From Deltaproteobacteria bacterium (lineage in GTDB: Bacteria; Desulfobacterota; Binatia; UBA9968; JAJDTQ01): DNA of 42,991 nt. Below, one piece after another: positions 15,393 through 25,889 of the stretch (the first letter of the stretch is position 1; each line of letters starts with the position of its first letter). The notes beneath the pieces were generated by a model, which worked only from the letters and a program-made list of their open reading frames with translations, was not told where the DNA came from and made no database searches. Position numbers and translations under genes: made by a program. The stretch spans positions 1 through 42,991 of the forward strand of contig JAPOPM010000062.1 of NCBI GenBank assembly GCA_026712905.1. The letters run 5' to 3'.

Positions 15393-15445
15393 GTCCTGGT
15401 GTCGTCTGACAGATTGTTGGGAGTTCCCTTTGGAGGCCTCGGTCC

Positions 15446-16228
15446 ATGCGTCTGAGCCCTGAGCAAGTCGAGCGTTACAGCCGGCAGATCATGATCCCCG
15501 ACGTGGGCGGCGGCGGGCAGATCCGCCTGCGCCAGGCGAGCGTGCTGGTGGTGGGAGCGGGCGGACTGGGCAGTCCCGCGGCCTTCTATTTGGCCGCCGC
15601 CGGCATCGGGCGGCTCGGCATCGTCGACGGCGACGCCGTGGACCTGTCCAACCTGCAGCGCCAGATCCTCCACACCACGGCCGATCGGGGGCGGCGCAAG
15701 GTGGAGTCGGCCAGGTCCCGGCTGCTGGACCTCAACGCCGAGGTGGACGTGGAGGTGCACGCGGTGCGCTTGGACGAGGAGAATGCGGCAGAGTTGATGG
15801 ACCCCTATGACTTCATCATCGACGGCAGCGACAACTTCGACACCAAGTTCCTGGTGAACGACACGGCCGTGGCCCTGGGCAAGCCCTACTCCCACGCCGG
15901 GATCGTCCGCCTCCAGGGACAGACCATGACGGTGGTGCCGCCGGAGAGCGCCTGCTACCGCTGTCTCTTCGAGGAGCCGCCGGCGCCCGGCGAGGTGCTC
16001 GGCTGCCAGCAGGCCGGCATCCTCGGCGCGGTGGCCGGGACCATCGGCTCCATCCAGGCCACCGAGGCCGTGAAATATATCGTGGGACTGGAAGACCACT
16101 TGCTGGTGAACCGGCTCCTGACCTACGACGCCAAAACCATGGAGATTCGCAACGTACCCGTGCCGCCGAACCCGCGCTGCACGGCCTGCGGCGCCGGAGC
16201 GCCGGCTTCCCAAAGGAGTCACGCATGA
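15446..16228 (+). CDS. ThiF/MoeB/HesA-family E1 adenylyltransferase
   Basis: A 260-residue E1-like enzyme that adenylates the C-terminal glycine of a ubiquitin-like sulfur carrier. Marks are the nucleotide loop VLVVGAGGLGSPAAFYLAAA (residues 34-53), DGDAVDLSNLQRQILH (61-76, with the catalytic Asp and Arg) and DGSDNFDTKF (127-135). A zinc site is formed by Cys170/Cys173 (CYRC) and Cys245/Cys248 (CTAC). It ends after the zinc site and lacks the rhodanese domain of MoeZ-type fusions, so sulfur must come from another donor. A GGAGG Shine-Dalgarno precedes the ATG. It is the first gene behind the SAM-I riboswitch and overlaps the next gene by ATGA. With a CysO-like carrier and CysM-like synthase downstream, a role in cysteine synthesis is more likely than thiamine or molybdopterin synthesis. 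Confidence 0.92.
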   Translation: MRLSPEQVERYSRQIMIPDVGGGGQIRLRQASVLVVGAGGLGSPAAFYLAAAGIGRLGIVDGDAVDLSNLQRQILHTTADRGRRKVESARSRLLDLNAEVDVEVHAVRLDEENAAELMDPYDFIIDGSDNFDTKFLVNDTAVALGKPYSHAGIVRLQGQTMTVVPPESACYRCLFEEPPAPGEVLGCQQAGILGAVAGTIGSIQATEAVKYIVGLEDHLLVNRLLTYDAKTMEIRNVPVPPNPRCTACGAGAPASQRSHA

Positions 16229-17490
16229 GCTTTGTTCAAGGACTGCAATGCCGGGAGTGTCGCCGGGTGTATCCCACGGCCCCCTTGCACGTGTGCGAGG
16301 ACTGTTTCGGCCCGCTGGAGGTGATGTACGACTACGACGGTATTCGCCGGAACATAAGCCGGGAAAAGATCGCCGAGCGCCCGCGGAACCTGTGGCGCTA
16401 CCGCGAGCTGCTGCCCATCGAGGACGAGCCCAGGGTGGGCCTCTACTCCGGCTTCACGCCGCTCATCCGAGCGCACCGCCTGGGCGCGGCGCTGGGCGTG
16501 GACGAGCTGTACCTCAAGGACGACTCGGTGAACCACCCGACCTTCTCATACAAGGACCGGGTGGTTTCGGTGGCCATCTCCAAGGCCATCGAGTTCGGCT
16601 ACGAGACCGTTTCGTGCGCCTCCACCGGCAATCTTGCCAACTCGGTATCGGCCCACGCCGCCGCCGCCGGGCTCAACTGCTACGTGTTCATCCCCGAGGG
16701 ACTGGAGGAAGGGAAGATCGTCGGCTCCGCCATCTACGGCCCGCGCACCGTCGCCATCAAGGGGACCTACGACGACGTCAACAGGCTGTGCAGCGAGATC
16801 GGCGACAAGTACCAGTGGGCGTTCGTCAACGTGAATCTCAGGCCCTACTACTCCGAGGGCGCCAAGACCCACGCCTTCGAGGTGGCCGAGCAGCTCGGCT
16901 GGAAGCTGCCGCGTCACATCGTGGTGGGCTCGGCGGGCGGCACCATCCTGCCCAAGCTGGGCAAGGGGTTCGAGGAGCTGCGCAAGGTGGGGCTGGTGGA
17001 CCCGGACGAGCCGTGCAGCATCTACTCCGCGCAGGCGGCCGGCTGCTCGCCCATCATCAACGCGCTCAAGCGCGGGACCGACGTCGTCGACCCGGTGAAG
17101 CCCGACACCATCGCCACCTCCATCGCCATCGGCAATCCGGCCGACGGCTACTACGTCATCCAGACATTGAAGGAGACCGGCGGATGGGGCGAGGACGTCA
17201 CCGACGAGGAGATCCTCGACGGCATCCGGCTGCTGGCCTCCACCGAGGGCATTTTTACCGAGCCCGCGGGCGGCACCGAGGTGGCGGTGACGAAGAAGCT
17301 CATCGAGCAGGGACGGATCCCGCGCGACGAATCCATCGTCATCTCCATCACCGGGAACGGCTACAAGACCATCGAAACGGTCGCACACATCATCGACCGG
17401 CCCTACAGCATCGACGCCGACCTGGGCAACTTCGACGAGTTGTACGACGGGCTGACGCGGGAACCGCGGCCGGACGCGAAGGCGGGATAA
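16225..17490 (+). CDS. thrC: Threonine synthase-like PLP enzyme, SAM-regulated copy
   Basis: A 421-residue fold-type II PLP enzyme. An N-terminal zinc ribbon (Cys9, Cys12, Cys24, Cys27) precedes the catalytic domain, which has GFTPLIRAHRLG, the Schiff-base Lys110 in PTFSYKDRVV, the SCASTGNLANSVSAHAAAAG segment after it, a glycine-rich phosphate loop GSAGGTI near residue 234, and SITGNGYKT near the end. Threonine synthases turn O-phosphohomoserine into threonine. Most have SFKDRG where this has SYKDRV. Co-transcription under SAM control with a sulfur carrier and CysM-like synthase is unusual for a threonine enzyme and suggests that it may act on a sulfur acceptor, for example making homocysteine from O-phosphohomoserine. 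That is inference. A second copy lies at 39619-40992. Confidence 0.85.
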   Translation: MSFVQGLQCRECRRVYPTAPLHVCEDCFGPLEVMYDYDGIRRNISREKIAERPRNLWRYRELLPIEDEPRVGLYSGFTPLIRAHRLGAALGVDELYLKDDSVNHPTFSYKDRVVSVAISKAIEFGYETVSCASTGNLANSVSAHAAAAGLNCYVFIPEGLEEGKIVGSAIYGPRTVAIKGTYDDVNRLCSEIGDKYQWAFVNVNLRPYYSEGAKTHAFEVAEQLGWKLPRHIVVGSAGGTILPKLGKGFEELRKVGLVDPDEPCSIYSAQAAGCSPIINALKRGTDVVDPVKPDTIATSIAIGNPADGYYVIQTLKETGGWGEDVTDEEILDGIRLLASTEGIFTEPAGGTEVAVTKKLIEQGRIPRDESIVISITGNGYKTIETVAHIIDRPYSIDADLGNFDELYDGLTREPRPDAKAG

Positions 17491-17556
17491 GCGCGCCGCG
17501 CATGTGTTGAAAAGGTCGGAATCGGGTTTTATCCTGATCGAGAGGGAGGTCCTTTC

Positions 17557-17835
17557 ATGAGTGTTCGTGTACGCGTACCCACGCCTTTGAGGAAATTCAC
17601 CCAGGGATCGGACGAAGTCGACGTCAACGGCGACACCGTTCAGGCCATGCTGGAGGATCTGGAGCAGAAGCACCCCGGCATCAAGGAGCGCATCATGGAC
17701 GAAGGCGGCAAGGTGCGCCGGTTCGTGAACGTCTACGTCAACGGCGACGACATCCGCTTTCTCCAGAACGTCGATACCGCGTTGAAGGACGGCGACAGCA
17801 TATCCATCGTCCCGGCCATCGCCGGCGGCCGCTAG
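17557..17835 (+). CDS. CysO-like ubiquitin-fold sulfur carrier (MoaD/ThiS family) with GG-Arg C-terminus
   Basis: A 92-residue beta-grasp protein. VRVRVPTPLRKFT at the start, FVNVYVNGDDIRF near residue 56 and DGDSISIVPAIAGG at the end resemble mycobacterial CysO more than MoaD or ThiS. The carrier's Gly90-Gly91 is followed by one extra residue, Arg92, before the stop. A sulfur carrier needs a free terminal Gly to be adenylated, so Arg92 would have to be removed, as JAMM proteases do for CysO-adduct or QbsE-type carriers. No such protease lies in the window. A GGGAGG Shine-Dalgarno precedes the ATG. It lies 66 bp after the threonine-synthase-like gene and 20 bp before the cysM-like gene. Confidence 0.9.
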   Translation: MSVRVRVPTPLRKFTQGSDEVDVNGDTVQAMLEDLEQKHPGIKERIMDEGGKVRRFVNVYVNGDDIRFLQNVDTALKDGDSISIVPAIAGGR

Positions 17836-17855
17836 CGGGTTCCCGGCACGCCCCC

Positions 17856-18851
17856 ATGCTCGCCGCACTGAACCAGGACGCCGCCTCTCCGCCGCGCCGG
17901 CCGCGCAAGGTCGACGGCATCGTGGAACTGGTCGGCAACACGCCTCTGGTAGAGGTCCGGCGCGTCACCCGCGGGCTGTCCCGGGGCGTGCGGGTGCTGG
18001 CCAAGCTCGAGGGATTCAACCCCGGCGGCTCGGTGAAGGACCGCCCTGCCCTCAGAATGATCCGGGACGCCATCGACACCGGGCGGCTCAAGCCGGGCCG
18101 AACCATCATCGAGTCCACCTCGGGCAACACCGGTATCGCCATCGCCATGATCGGCGCGGCGCTGGGCTACCCCGTGCGGCTGGTGGTGCCCGCCAACGTG
18201 AGCGAGGAACGCAAGAACATCATCCGGTTGTTCGGCGCGGAGATCGTCTACAGCGATCCGCTGGAGGGCTCCGACGGGGCCATCCGTCTCTGCCGCGAGA
18301 TCGTCGCGGAGGACCCGGAGGGGTACTTCAAGCCCGACCAGTACTTCAACCCGCTGAACAGCCGGGCCCATTACGAGACCACCGGCCCCGAGATCTACCG
18401 GCAGACCGCCGGGGGGGTCACCCACTTTGTCGCCGGCATCGGCACCGGCGGCACGGTGATGGGAGCGGGACGCTTCCTCAAGGAGCGCGACCCGCGCATC
18501 CGCGTGATCGCGGCCGAGCCCGACTCCGAGTTGCACGGCCTCGAAGGGTTGAAGCACATGGCCACCTCCATCGTTCCGGGGATCTTCCAGGAGGACGAGC
18601 TGGACGTGAAACTCCCCGTGTCCACCGAGGACGCCTACGAGATGGTCTACCGGCTGAGCCTGGAGGAAGGGCTACTGGTGGGACAATCCTCCGGCGCGGC
18701 CATGGTGGCGGCCATGGACATCGCCCGGCGACTGACCCACGGCACCGTGGTCGCGGTGTTCCCCGACTTCGGCGCGCGTTACATGACCACAAACCTCTGG
18801 ACCACCTGGAAGGAACGCCTTGACGTCGGCAACGTGGACTTTTCCATCTGA
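17856..18851 (+). CDS. cysM: Cysteine synthase, CysM/CysK family PLP enzyme
   Basis: A 331-residue fold-type II PLP enzyme with ELVGNTPLVEV at residues 24-34, the Schiff-base Lys61 in NPGGSVKDRPA, the substrate loop ESTSGNTGIAIA near residue 90, the PLP phosphate loop GIGTGGTVMGAGR near 190, and GQSSGAAMVAA near 278. The family condenses a sulfur donor with O-acetylserine or, in mycobacterial CysM, O-phosphoserine plus CysO-thiocarboxylate. Being next to a CysO-like carrier favours the second type. About 20 residues precede the conserved start; ATG at 17856 lacks a Shine-Dalgarno and translation is probably coupled to the carrier gene 20 bp upstream. It is the last gene of the SAM-riboswitch operon. 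Confidence 0.9.
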   Translation: MLAALNQDAASPPRRPRKVDGIVELVGNTPLVEVRRVTRGLSRGVRVLAKLEGFNPGGSVKDRPALRMIRDAIDTGRLKPGRTIIESTSGNTGIAIAMIGAALGYPVRLVVPANVSEERKNIIRLFGAEIVYSDPLEGSDGAIRLCREIVAEDPEGYFKPDQYFNPLNSRAHYETTGPEIYRQTAGGVTHFVAGIGTGGTVMGAGRFLKERDPRIRVIAAEPDSELHGLEGLKHMATSIVPGIFQEDELDVKLPVSTEDAYEMVYRLSLEEGLLVGQSSGAAMVAAMDIARRLTHGTVVAVFPDFGARYMTTNLWTTWKERLDVGNVDFSI

Positions 18852-18920
18852 CGTACGCGAACCGGGCCCGGCGCCCGAGCGGAGTCCCGTGACACGGCGC
18901 GCGCAACGTACCTGAACGCT

Positions 18921-20069
18921 ATGATCATTCGCTGTCCCAATTGTTCCACGACCTACAAGGTGGACGGCAGCGTCCTCGACGCGCCCAAGCCAAGCTTCCG
19001 CTGTTCCCGGTGCAAGCACGTCTTCACCGTGCACGTGCGCCTGCAGTTGGACGAAGAGGCGTCCGACGCGGCTCCCGAAGCCGCGAGCGGCGCGCCGGAC
19101 CCGTCCGGCGACACGGCGGAAGGCGATCTTGAAGCCGACGCATCCGCCGTTGTTCAACCGGAGGAGCTTGGCGACGAACCCGGCGCCGCGGACGATGATG
19201 TCCTCGAGGCAGCAGGCGTCGAGGACCTGGAGTACGAGGCCGAAGCGGCGCCGGCGGTCGACCCGCCGGCCCAGCCTCCCGAACAAGACGCCAGGGAGTT
19301 CGACACGGACGATACCGCGTCGCGCAACCCGGAGCTCCCCTACCCGGAGTTCGACCCCGATCCCGCGGAGGATCCGCTGCTGGACGAGCCCCTGTTACAC
19401 ACGTTGGAGCGGGAGGGCGACTCGGAAGCCACGGATGCGGAGCCGGACCGCCCGCGGCCGGACTTCGAGATCGACGACGACTTCCTGATGCCACCCGAAC
19501 GGGCAACTCCGCCGCCGCCGCTGTCCAACACCAAGGGCTCGGTCGTGCCTTTCGTGAGTCTCATCGGCCTTATCCTGTTCGCCGCGGGCCTGGTGACGCT
19601 GATCCACATGATCAATCCCCAGCCGCTGGACAGCCTGGTGCGGCGGATACCCTGGTACGGCGCGGCCGTATTCGACAACAAGCACTACCAGAGCACGCTG
19701 ATCTTCGAATCGCTGGTGTCGGGCGTTCGCCCGGTCCTGAACCAGACGGAGGTCTTCGTGGTCTCCGGCAAGCTGGTCAACCGGAACGACCAGAGCATCC
19801 GCCAGGTTCAGATCGAGGCTCAACTCTTCGATGCGGAAGGAAAACAGGTGGGGCGGCAGGTGACCTTCGTGGGCAACGCCATTTCAGCCAAGATCATCGA
19901 GGACATGAGCCTGCGCGAGATTTCGCTGCTGCAGAGCCTCAAGCCCCAAAGTGCTTACCACATCCCGCCCAACGGATCCGCGGACTTCACGATCGTCTTT
20001 CCCAAGCCCGAGGCAGCGGTGGCATCCTTCAGTTGCCGGGTGCTCGCGGCCGACGGCGGCGCCGCCTAG
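18921..20069 (+). CDS. MJ0042-type zinc finger / DUF3426 membrane protein
   Basis: A 382-residue protein. The N-terminus MIIRCPNCSTTYKVDGSVL with FRCSRCKHVF forms the MJ0042 zinc finger (Cys5, Cys8, Cys28, Cys31). A long acidic, Pro/Ala-rich, disordered linker follows (about residues 45-195). One transmembrane helix lies near residues 207-231 (VSLIGLILFAAGLVTLIHMI), and the C-terminal DUF3426 beta domain holds VVSGKLVNRNDQSIRQVQIE. The zinc finger should be cytoplasmic and DUF3426 outside. This architecture is common in Desulfobacterota and related groups; its function is unknown. It converges on tatA, 13 bp apart. Confidence 0.88.
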   Translation: MIIRCPNCSTTYKVDGSVLDAPKPSFRCSRCKHVFTVHVRLQLDEEASDAAPEAASGAPDPSGDTAEGDLEADASAVVQPEELGDEPGAADDDVLEAAGVEDLEYEAEAAPAVDPPAQPPEQDAREFDTDDTASRNPELPYPEFDPDPAEDPLLDEPLLHTLEREGDSEATDAEPDRPRPDFEIDDDFLMPPERATPPPPLSNTKGSVVPFVSLIGLILFAAGLVTLIHMINPQPLDSLVRRIPWYGAAVFDNKHYQSTLIFESLVSGVRPVLNQTEVFVVSGKLVNRNDQSIRQVQIEAQLFDAEGKQVGRQVTFVGNAISAKIIEDMSLREISLLQSLKPQSAYHIPPNGSADFTIVFPKPEAAVASFSCRVLAADGGAA

Positions 20070-20082
20070 CGACCGCCCGCCC

Positions 20083-20277
20083 TCAGTCTTTCTTGGAACC
20101 GTCGCCCTCGCCCTTCTCGGCGGCGGTGACGTCGATCTCGTCCGGCTCGTGGAGCGACTTGCGGAAGCTCTTGATCCCCTTGCCGAGCCCCTGGCCGAGC
20201 TCCGGCAGCCTGCGGCTGAAGAGCACCAGGATGATCACCAGGATGATCAGCAGTTCCCATATACCCAAGCCAAACAT
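20083..20277 (-). CDS. tatA: Twin-arginine translocase subunit TatA/TatE
   Basis: A 64-residue protein starting [20 protein letters not shown], the single TatA transmembrane helix. The hinge and amphipathic helix [20 protein letters not shown] follow, then a charged tail. TatA multimers form the pore of the Tat pathway, which exports folded proteins across the inner membrane. No tatB or tatC is adjacent. The 117 bp between gcvP and this gene on the same strand hold a small GC-rich hairpin (20341-20357) but no T-run. Confidence 0.95.
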   Translation of the reverse strand: MFGLGIWELLIILVIILVLFSRRLPELGQGLGKGIKSFRKSLHEPDEIDVTAAEKGEGDGSKKD

Positions 20278-20394
20278 GATGCCCTCACTCTAGCCGAAAA
20301 CCGGTGTGATTGACAGGTGCCACGGTGCCTGCCGTGAGGTCACGCCGGCGCGGCGTGCGGGATCGTCCATTGACCTGCTTCCGTGGCGTGGCCG

Positions 20395-23286
<2,892 letters not shown>

Positions 23287-23302
23287 GCTCTAGTGTCCTG
23301 CG

Positions 23303-23713
23303 TCAAGCGCCGTCTTCATCGTCGTCCGGTTGCCCCTCGCAGTACTCCTTGTACTCCTCATCGGTCATGAGGTCGTCGAGCTCGCTGAGGTCCGACATGG
23401 TCACCTTGATGATCCACCCCTCGCCGTAGGGGTCCTCGTTGACAAGCTCCGGAGTGTCCGCGAGCGCATCGTTGACCTCGACCACGGTGCCGCTCACCGG
23501 CGCGTAGAGGTCCGACACCGCCTTCACGGACTCCACCGCGCCGAACGGATCGTCCTTGCTGATCGTCTCCCCCATCGCCGGAGCTTCCACGTACACCACG
23601 TCTCCCAACTCGTTCTGGGCGAAATCGGATATGCCTATGACGGCGCCGTCCTCGTCCTCCACCAGCACCCACTCGTGCTCCCTCGAATACCGCACACCCT
23701 TGGGGTACTCCAT
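23303..23713 (-). CDS. gcvH: Glycine cleavage system H protein
   Basis: A 136-residue lipoyl carrier. After MEYPKGVRYSREHEWVLVED comes ISDFAQNELGDVVYVEAP. The lipoyl lysine is Lys64 in GAVESVKAVSDLYAPVSG, and NEDPYGEGWIIKV lies near the C-terminus. The lipoyl arm shuttles aminomethyl between P and T proteins. ATG at 23713 has AAGGAGG seven bases upstream; the longer open frame to 23920 overlaps gcvT and is not used. It lies 26 bp after gcvT and 16 bp before gcvP. Confidence 0.97.
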   Translation of the reverse strand: MEYPKGVRYSREHEWVLVEDEDGAVIGISDFAQNELGDVVYVEAPAMGETISKDDPFGAVESVKAVSDLYAPVSGTVVEVNDALADTPELVNEDPYGEGWIIKVTMSDLSELDDLMTDEEYKEYCEGQPDDDEDGA

Positions 23714-23739
23714 CGATTCCTCCTTCGCGGCCGGCCGGT

Positions 23740-24855
23740 TTACCGGACGAACGGCACGCGGACGATGCGGGCGCGCCCCCGCCTGCGGCGGATTTCCACC
23801 TCCACCTCGGTGTCCGGAACCGCCGCCTCCGGCGCGACGTAACCCAGCGCGATGGCCTTGCCCAGGGTCGGCGACAGGGTGCCGCTGGTGATCCGTCCCA
23901 CTTCGCGCCCTTCGCGCCATACCGGATAACCCTGGCGGGCAATGCCCGCCTCTTCCATCATCAGCCCGGCCAGGCGCCGCGTGAGCGGCTCCTTCCGCGC
24001 CAACACTTCGGAGCCGATGAACGGCCCCTTGTCGAGCTTGGTGACCCAGCCGAGCCGGGCTTCCAACGGCGTCGTGGTCTCGTCGAGCTCATGGCCGTAG
24101 AGCGTGTAGCCCTTCTCCAGGCGCAGGGTGTCGCGCGCGCCCAAGCCGGCCGGTTCCACGTCGCCGGCCGCCGTCAGAGCATCCCACAACGCGGCCCCGT
24201 CCCCCGCGGCGCAGTAGAGCTCGAAGCCGTCCTCCCCTGTGTACCCGGTGCGTGAGATGATGCAGCGGATTCCGCCCACGTCCCCGTTCACGAAATGGAA
24301 CGGCTCGAGGGCCGAAAGTTCCGCCGCGGTCAACGGTTGCAGTATCCCGGCGGCGGCGGGCCCCTGAAGCGCCAGCAATGCATAGGCGTCGCTGACGTTT
24401 TCCACGGTCACATCGTCGTCCGCGTGATCCACCAGCCACCTGAAATCGACGTCCGCGCGGGAGGCGTTGACGCACAGCAGATAACGCGTCTCCTCCAGAC
24501 GGAAGATCACCAGGTCGTCGATCACGCCGGCCCGGTCGTTCAGCAGCAACGTGTACTGCGCCTGTGACGGCTGCAGGCGCGCGACGTCGTTGGTGGTCAC
24601 CCGCTGGCAGAACCGCGAAGCGCCGGCGCCCGTCACCTCCAACTCCCCCATGTGGCTCACGTCGAAGAGCCCGGCCCCGGAGCGCACCGCCGCGTGCTCG
24701 GCCTGGATACCGCGGTACTGGACCGGCATCTCCCATCCCGCGAACTCCACCATGCGCGCGCCCAACGCCTTGTGCCGCGCATGCAGCGGCGTCCTTCGGA
24801 GTTCCTTGCCTTGAGCTTCTTCCAACGGTCTCGAATCCTGGCCGGTCGGCGGCAC
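23740..24855 (-). CDS. gcvT: Glycine cleavage system T protein (aminomethyltransferase)
   Basis: A protein of up to 371 residues that moves the C1 unit from aminomethyl-GcvH to tetrahydrofolate, releasing ammonia. Motifs are RTPLHARHKALGARMVEFAGW at the start, the folate-binding region FDVSHMGELEVTG near residue 64, SRTGYTGEDGFELYC near 205, RLEKGYTLYGHEL with the conserved Tyr/Glu near 245, and GRITSGTLSPTLGKAIALGYV near 320. The frame starts at a GTG (24855), 3 bp after the folD stop; an in-frame TTG ten codons later would also give a normal family length. Coupling to folD fits the shared C1 pathway. Confidence 0.96.
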   Translation of the reverse strand: MPPTGQDSRPLEEAQGKELRRTPLHARHKALGARMVEFAGWEMPVQYRGIQAEHAAVRSGAGLFDVSHMGELEVTGAGASRFCQRVTTNDVARLQPSQAQYTLLLNDRAGVIDDLVIFRLEETRYLLCVNASRADVDFRWLVDHADDDVTVENVSDAYALLALQGPAAAGILQPLTAAELSALEPFHFVNGDVGGIRCIISRTGYTGEDGFELYCAAGDGAALWDALTAAGDVEPAGLGARDTLRLEKGYTLYGHELDETTTPLEARLGWVTKLDKGPFIGSEVLARKEPLTRRLAGLMMEEAGIARQGYPVWREGREVGRITSGTLSPTLGKAIALGYVAPEAAVPDTEVEVEIRRRRGRARIVRVPFVR

Positions 24856-24858
24856 GGC

Positions 24859-25704
24859 CTACGCCACGGAACGCCGCGCCGACAGCAGCGTGTTGGACAA
24901 GAGCATGCAGATGGTCATGGGGCCGACGCCACCCGGCACGGGCGAGATCCACGACGCGCGCTCCCGCGCGGCCTCGAACTCCACGTCGCCCGCGAGCTTG
25001 CCGGTGGGAAGCCGGTTGATGCCCACGTCGATGACCACGGCGCCAGGCTTGATCCACTCGCCGCGGATGGCGTGGGTCTTGCCCACCGCCGCCACCACCA
25101 CGTCCGCCCGGCCCACCTCTCCGGCGAGATCCGCGGTGCGCGAATGACAGAGCGTGACCGTGGCGTGCCGCTCCAACAGCATCAACGCCACGGGCTTGCC
25201 GACGATGTTGCTGCGCCCCACCACCACCGCGTTCCTGCCCTTGAGCGCGCAGCCCACGGAGTCCAGCATGCGCATGATCCCCAGCGGCGTGCACGGCCTG
25301 AACCCTTCGGCGCCGGAGAGCAGCAGTCCCTGGTTCACCGGGTGAAACCCGTCCACGTCCTTGTCCGGCGACACGGCCTCGAGGATGCGCGCGCTGGCGA
25401 TGTGTTCCGGCAGCGGCAGTTGCACGAGGATGCCGTGGATGGCCGGATCCTCGTTGAGACGGGCGATCAGGTCCAGCAGCTCGTGCTCCGGCACCGATGC
25501 CGGCAGCAGATGCTCCACCGAGCGGATGCCCACCTCCGCGCACGCCTTCTCCTTGTTGCGCACGTACACCCGCGACGCGGGGTCGTCTCCCACCAGCACC
25601 ACGCCCAGACCGGGAACGACTCCGTGGTCGGTTCTGAGCCGCTGGGCGGCCACCCGCACCTCGTCGCGCACCTGTTGCGACACCGCCTTGCCGTCGATGA
25701 TCAT
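24859..25704 (-). CDS. folD: Bifunctional methylene-THF dehydrogenase / methenyl-THF cyclohydrolase
   Basis: A 281-residue FolD. It shows YVRNKEKAC with the catalytic Lys near residue 52, ILVQLPLP near 94, the signature [12 protein letters not shown] near 116, PCTPLGIM near 139, the NADP loop [11 protein letters not shown] near 164 and [10 protein letters not shown] near 258. It interconverts 5,10-methylene-, methenyl- and 10-formyl-THF in the cytoplasm, using the methylene-THF that GcvT makes from glycine. ATG at 25704 is chosen because the family starts with MxIDGKAVS; 20 upstream codons in frame are unlike the family. First gene of the folD-gcvTHP operon, divergent from ald, with an operator-like dyad just upstream. 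Confidence 0.96.
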   Translation of the reverse strand: MIIDGKAVSQQVRDEVRVAAQRLRTDHGVVPGLGVVLVGDDPASRVYVRNKEKACAEVGIRSVEHLLPASVPEHELLDLIARLNEDPAIHGILVQLPLPEHIASARILEAVSPDKDVDGFHPVNQGLLLSGAEGFRPCTPLGIMRMLDSVGCALKGRNAVVVGRSNIVGKPVALMLLERHATVTLCHSRTADLAGEVGRADVVVAAVGKTHAIRGEWIKPGAVVIDVGINRLPTGKLAGDVEFEAARERASWISPVPGGVGPMTICMLLSNTLLSARRSVA

Positions 25705-25723
25705 GGTCCTGCCGCCTCGATCA

Positions 25724-25765
25724 AGTGTGGGGTCTGTATTGTGCGAACTAACCAGACACCACACT
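25724..25765. promoter_or_regulatory. Operator-like dyad in the folD/ald divergent region
   Basis: AGTGTGGGGTCTG (25724-25736) and CAGACACCACACT (25753-25765) are inverted copies with one mismatch in 13 positions, 16 bp apart. It lies 20-61 bp upstream of the folD ATG, where a repressor or activator of the folD-gcv operon could bind. No T-run is present, so it is not a simple terminator. The binding protein is unknown. Confidence 0.5.
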
Positions 25766-25853
25766 AGTTACAAACAATGGATCAAGAAATCGGTAACACG
25801 CCCTTGAAACGAGGTCAACGAACTGACGTGAACCCTTGTCCGACGCCCCCTTC

Positions 25854-25882
25854 TTGACACCTCAAGGGTGCTCACGTACCAA
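25854..25882 (+). promoter_or_regulatory. Candidate sigma70 promoter for ald
   Basis: TTGACA (25854-25859) matches the -35 consensus exactly, followed after 17 bp by TACCAA (25877-25882), a poor -10. Transcription would start at about 25889-25890, the A of the ald ATG, which has no Shine-Dalgarno. This suggests a leaderless mRNA. Confidence 0.4.
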
Positions 25883-25889
25883 TGAATTG

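Noticed and set aside
20341..20357. Terminator after gcvP
   Set aside because: CACGCCG/CGGCGTG forms a 7-bp hairpin but no T-run follows on the minus strand.
23290..23300. Dispersed repeat shared with 28312-28322 (CTAGTGTC-N-TG)
   Set aside because: Only ten of eleven bases are shared and the flanks differ; chance cannot be excluded without a genome-wide count.
25705..25889. Glycine riboswitch upstream of the folD-gcv operon
   Set aside because: I could not find the tandem aptamer core; only a simple dyad is visible.
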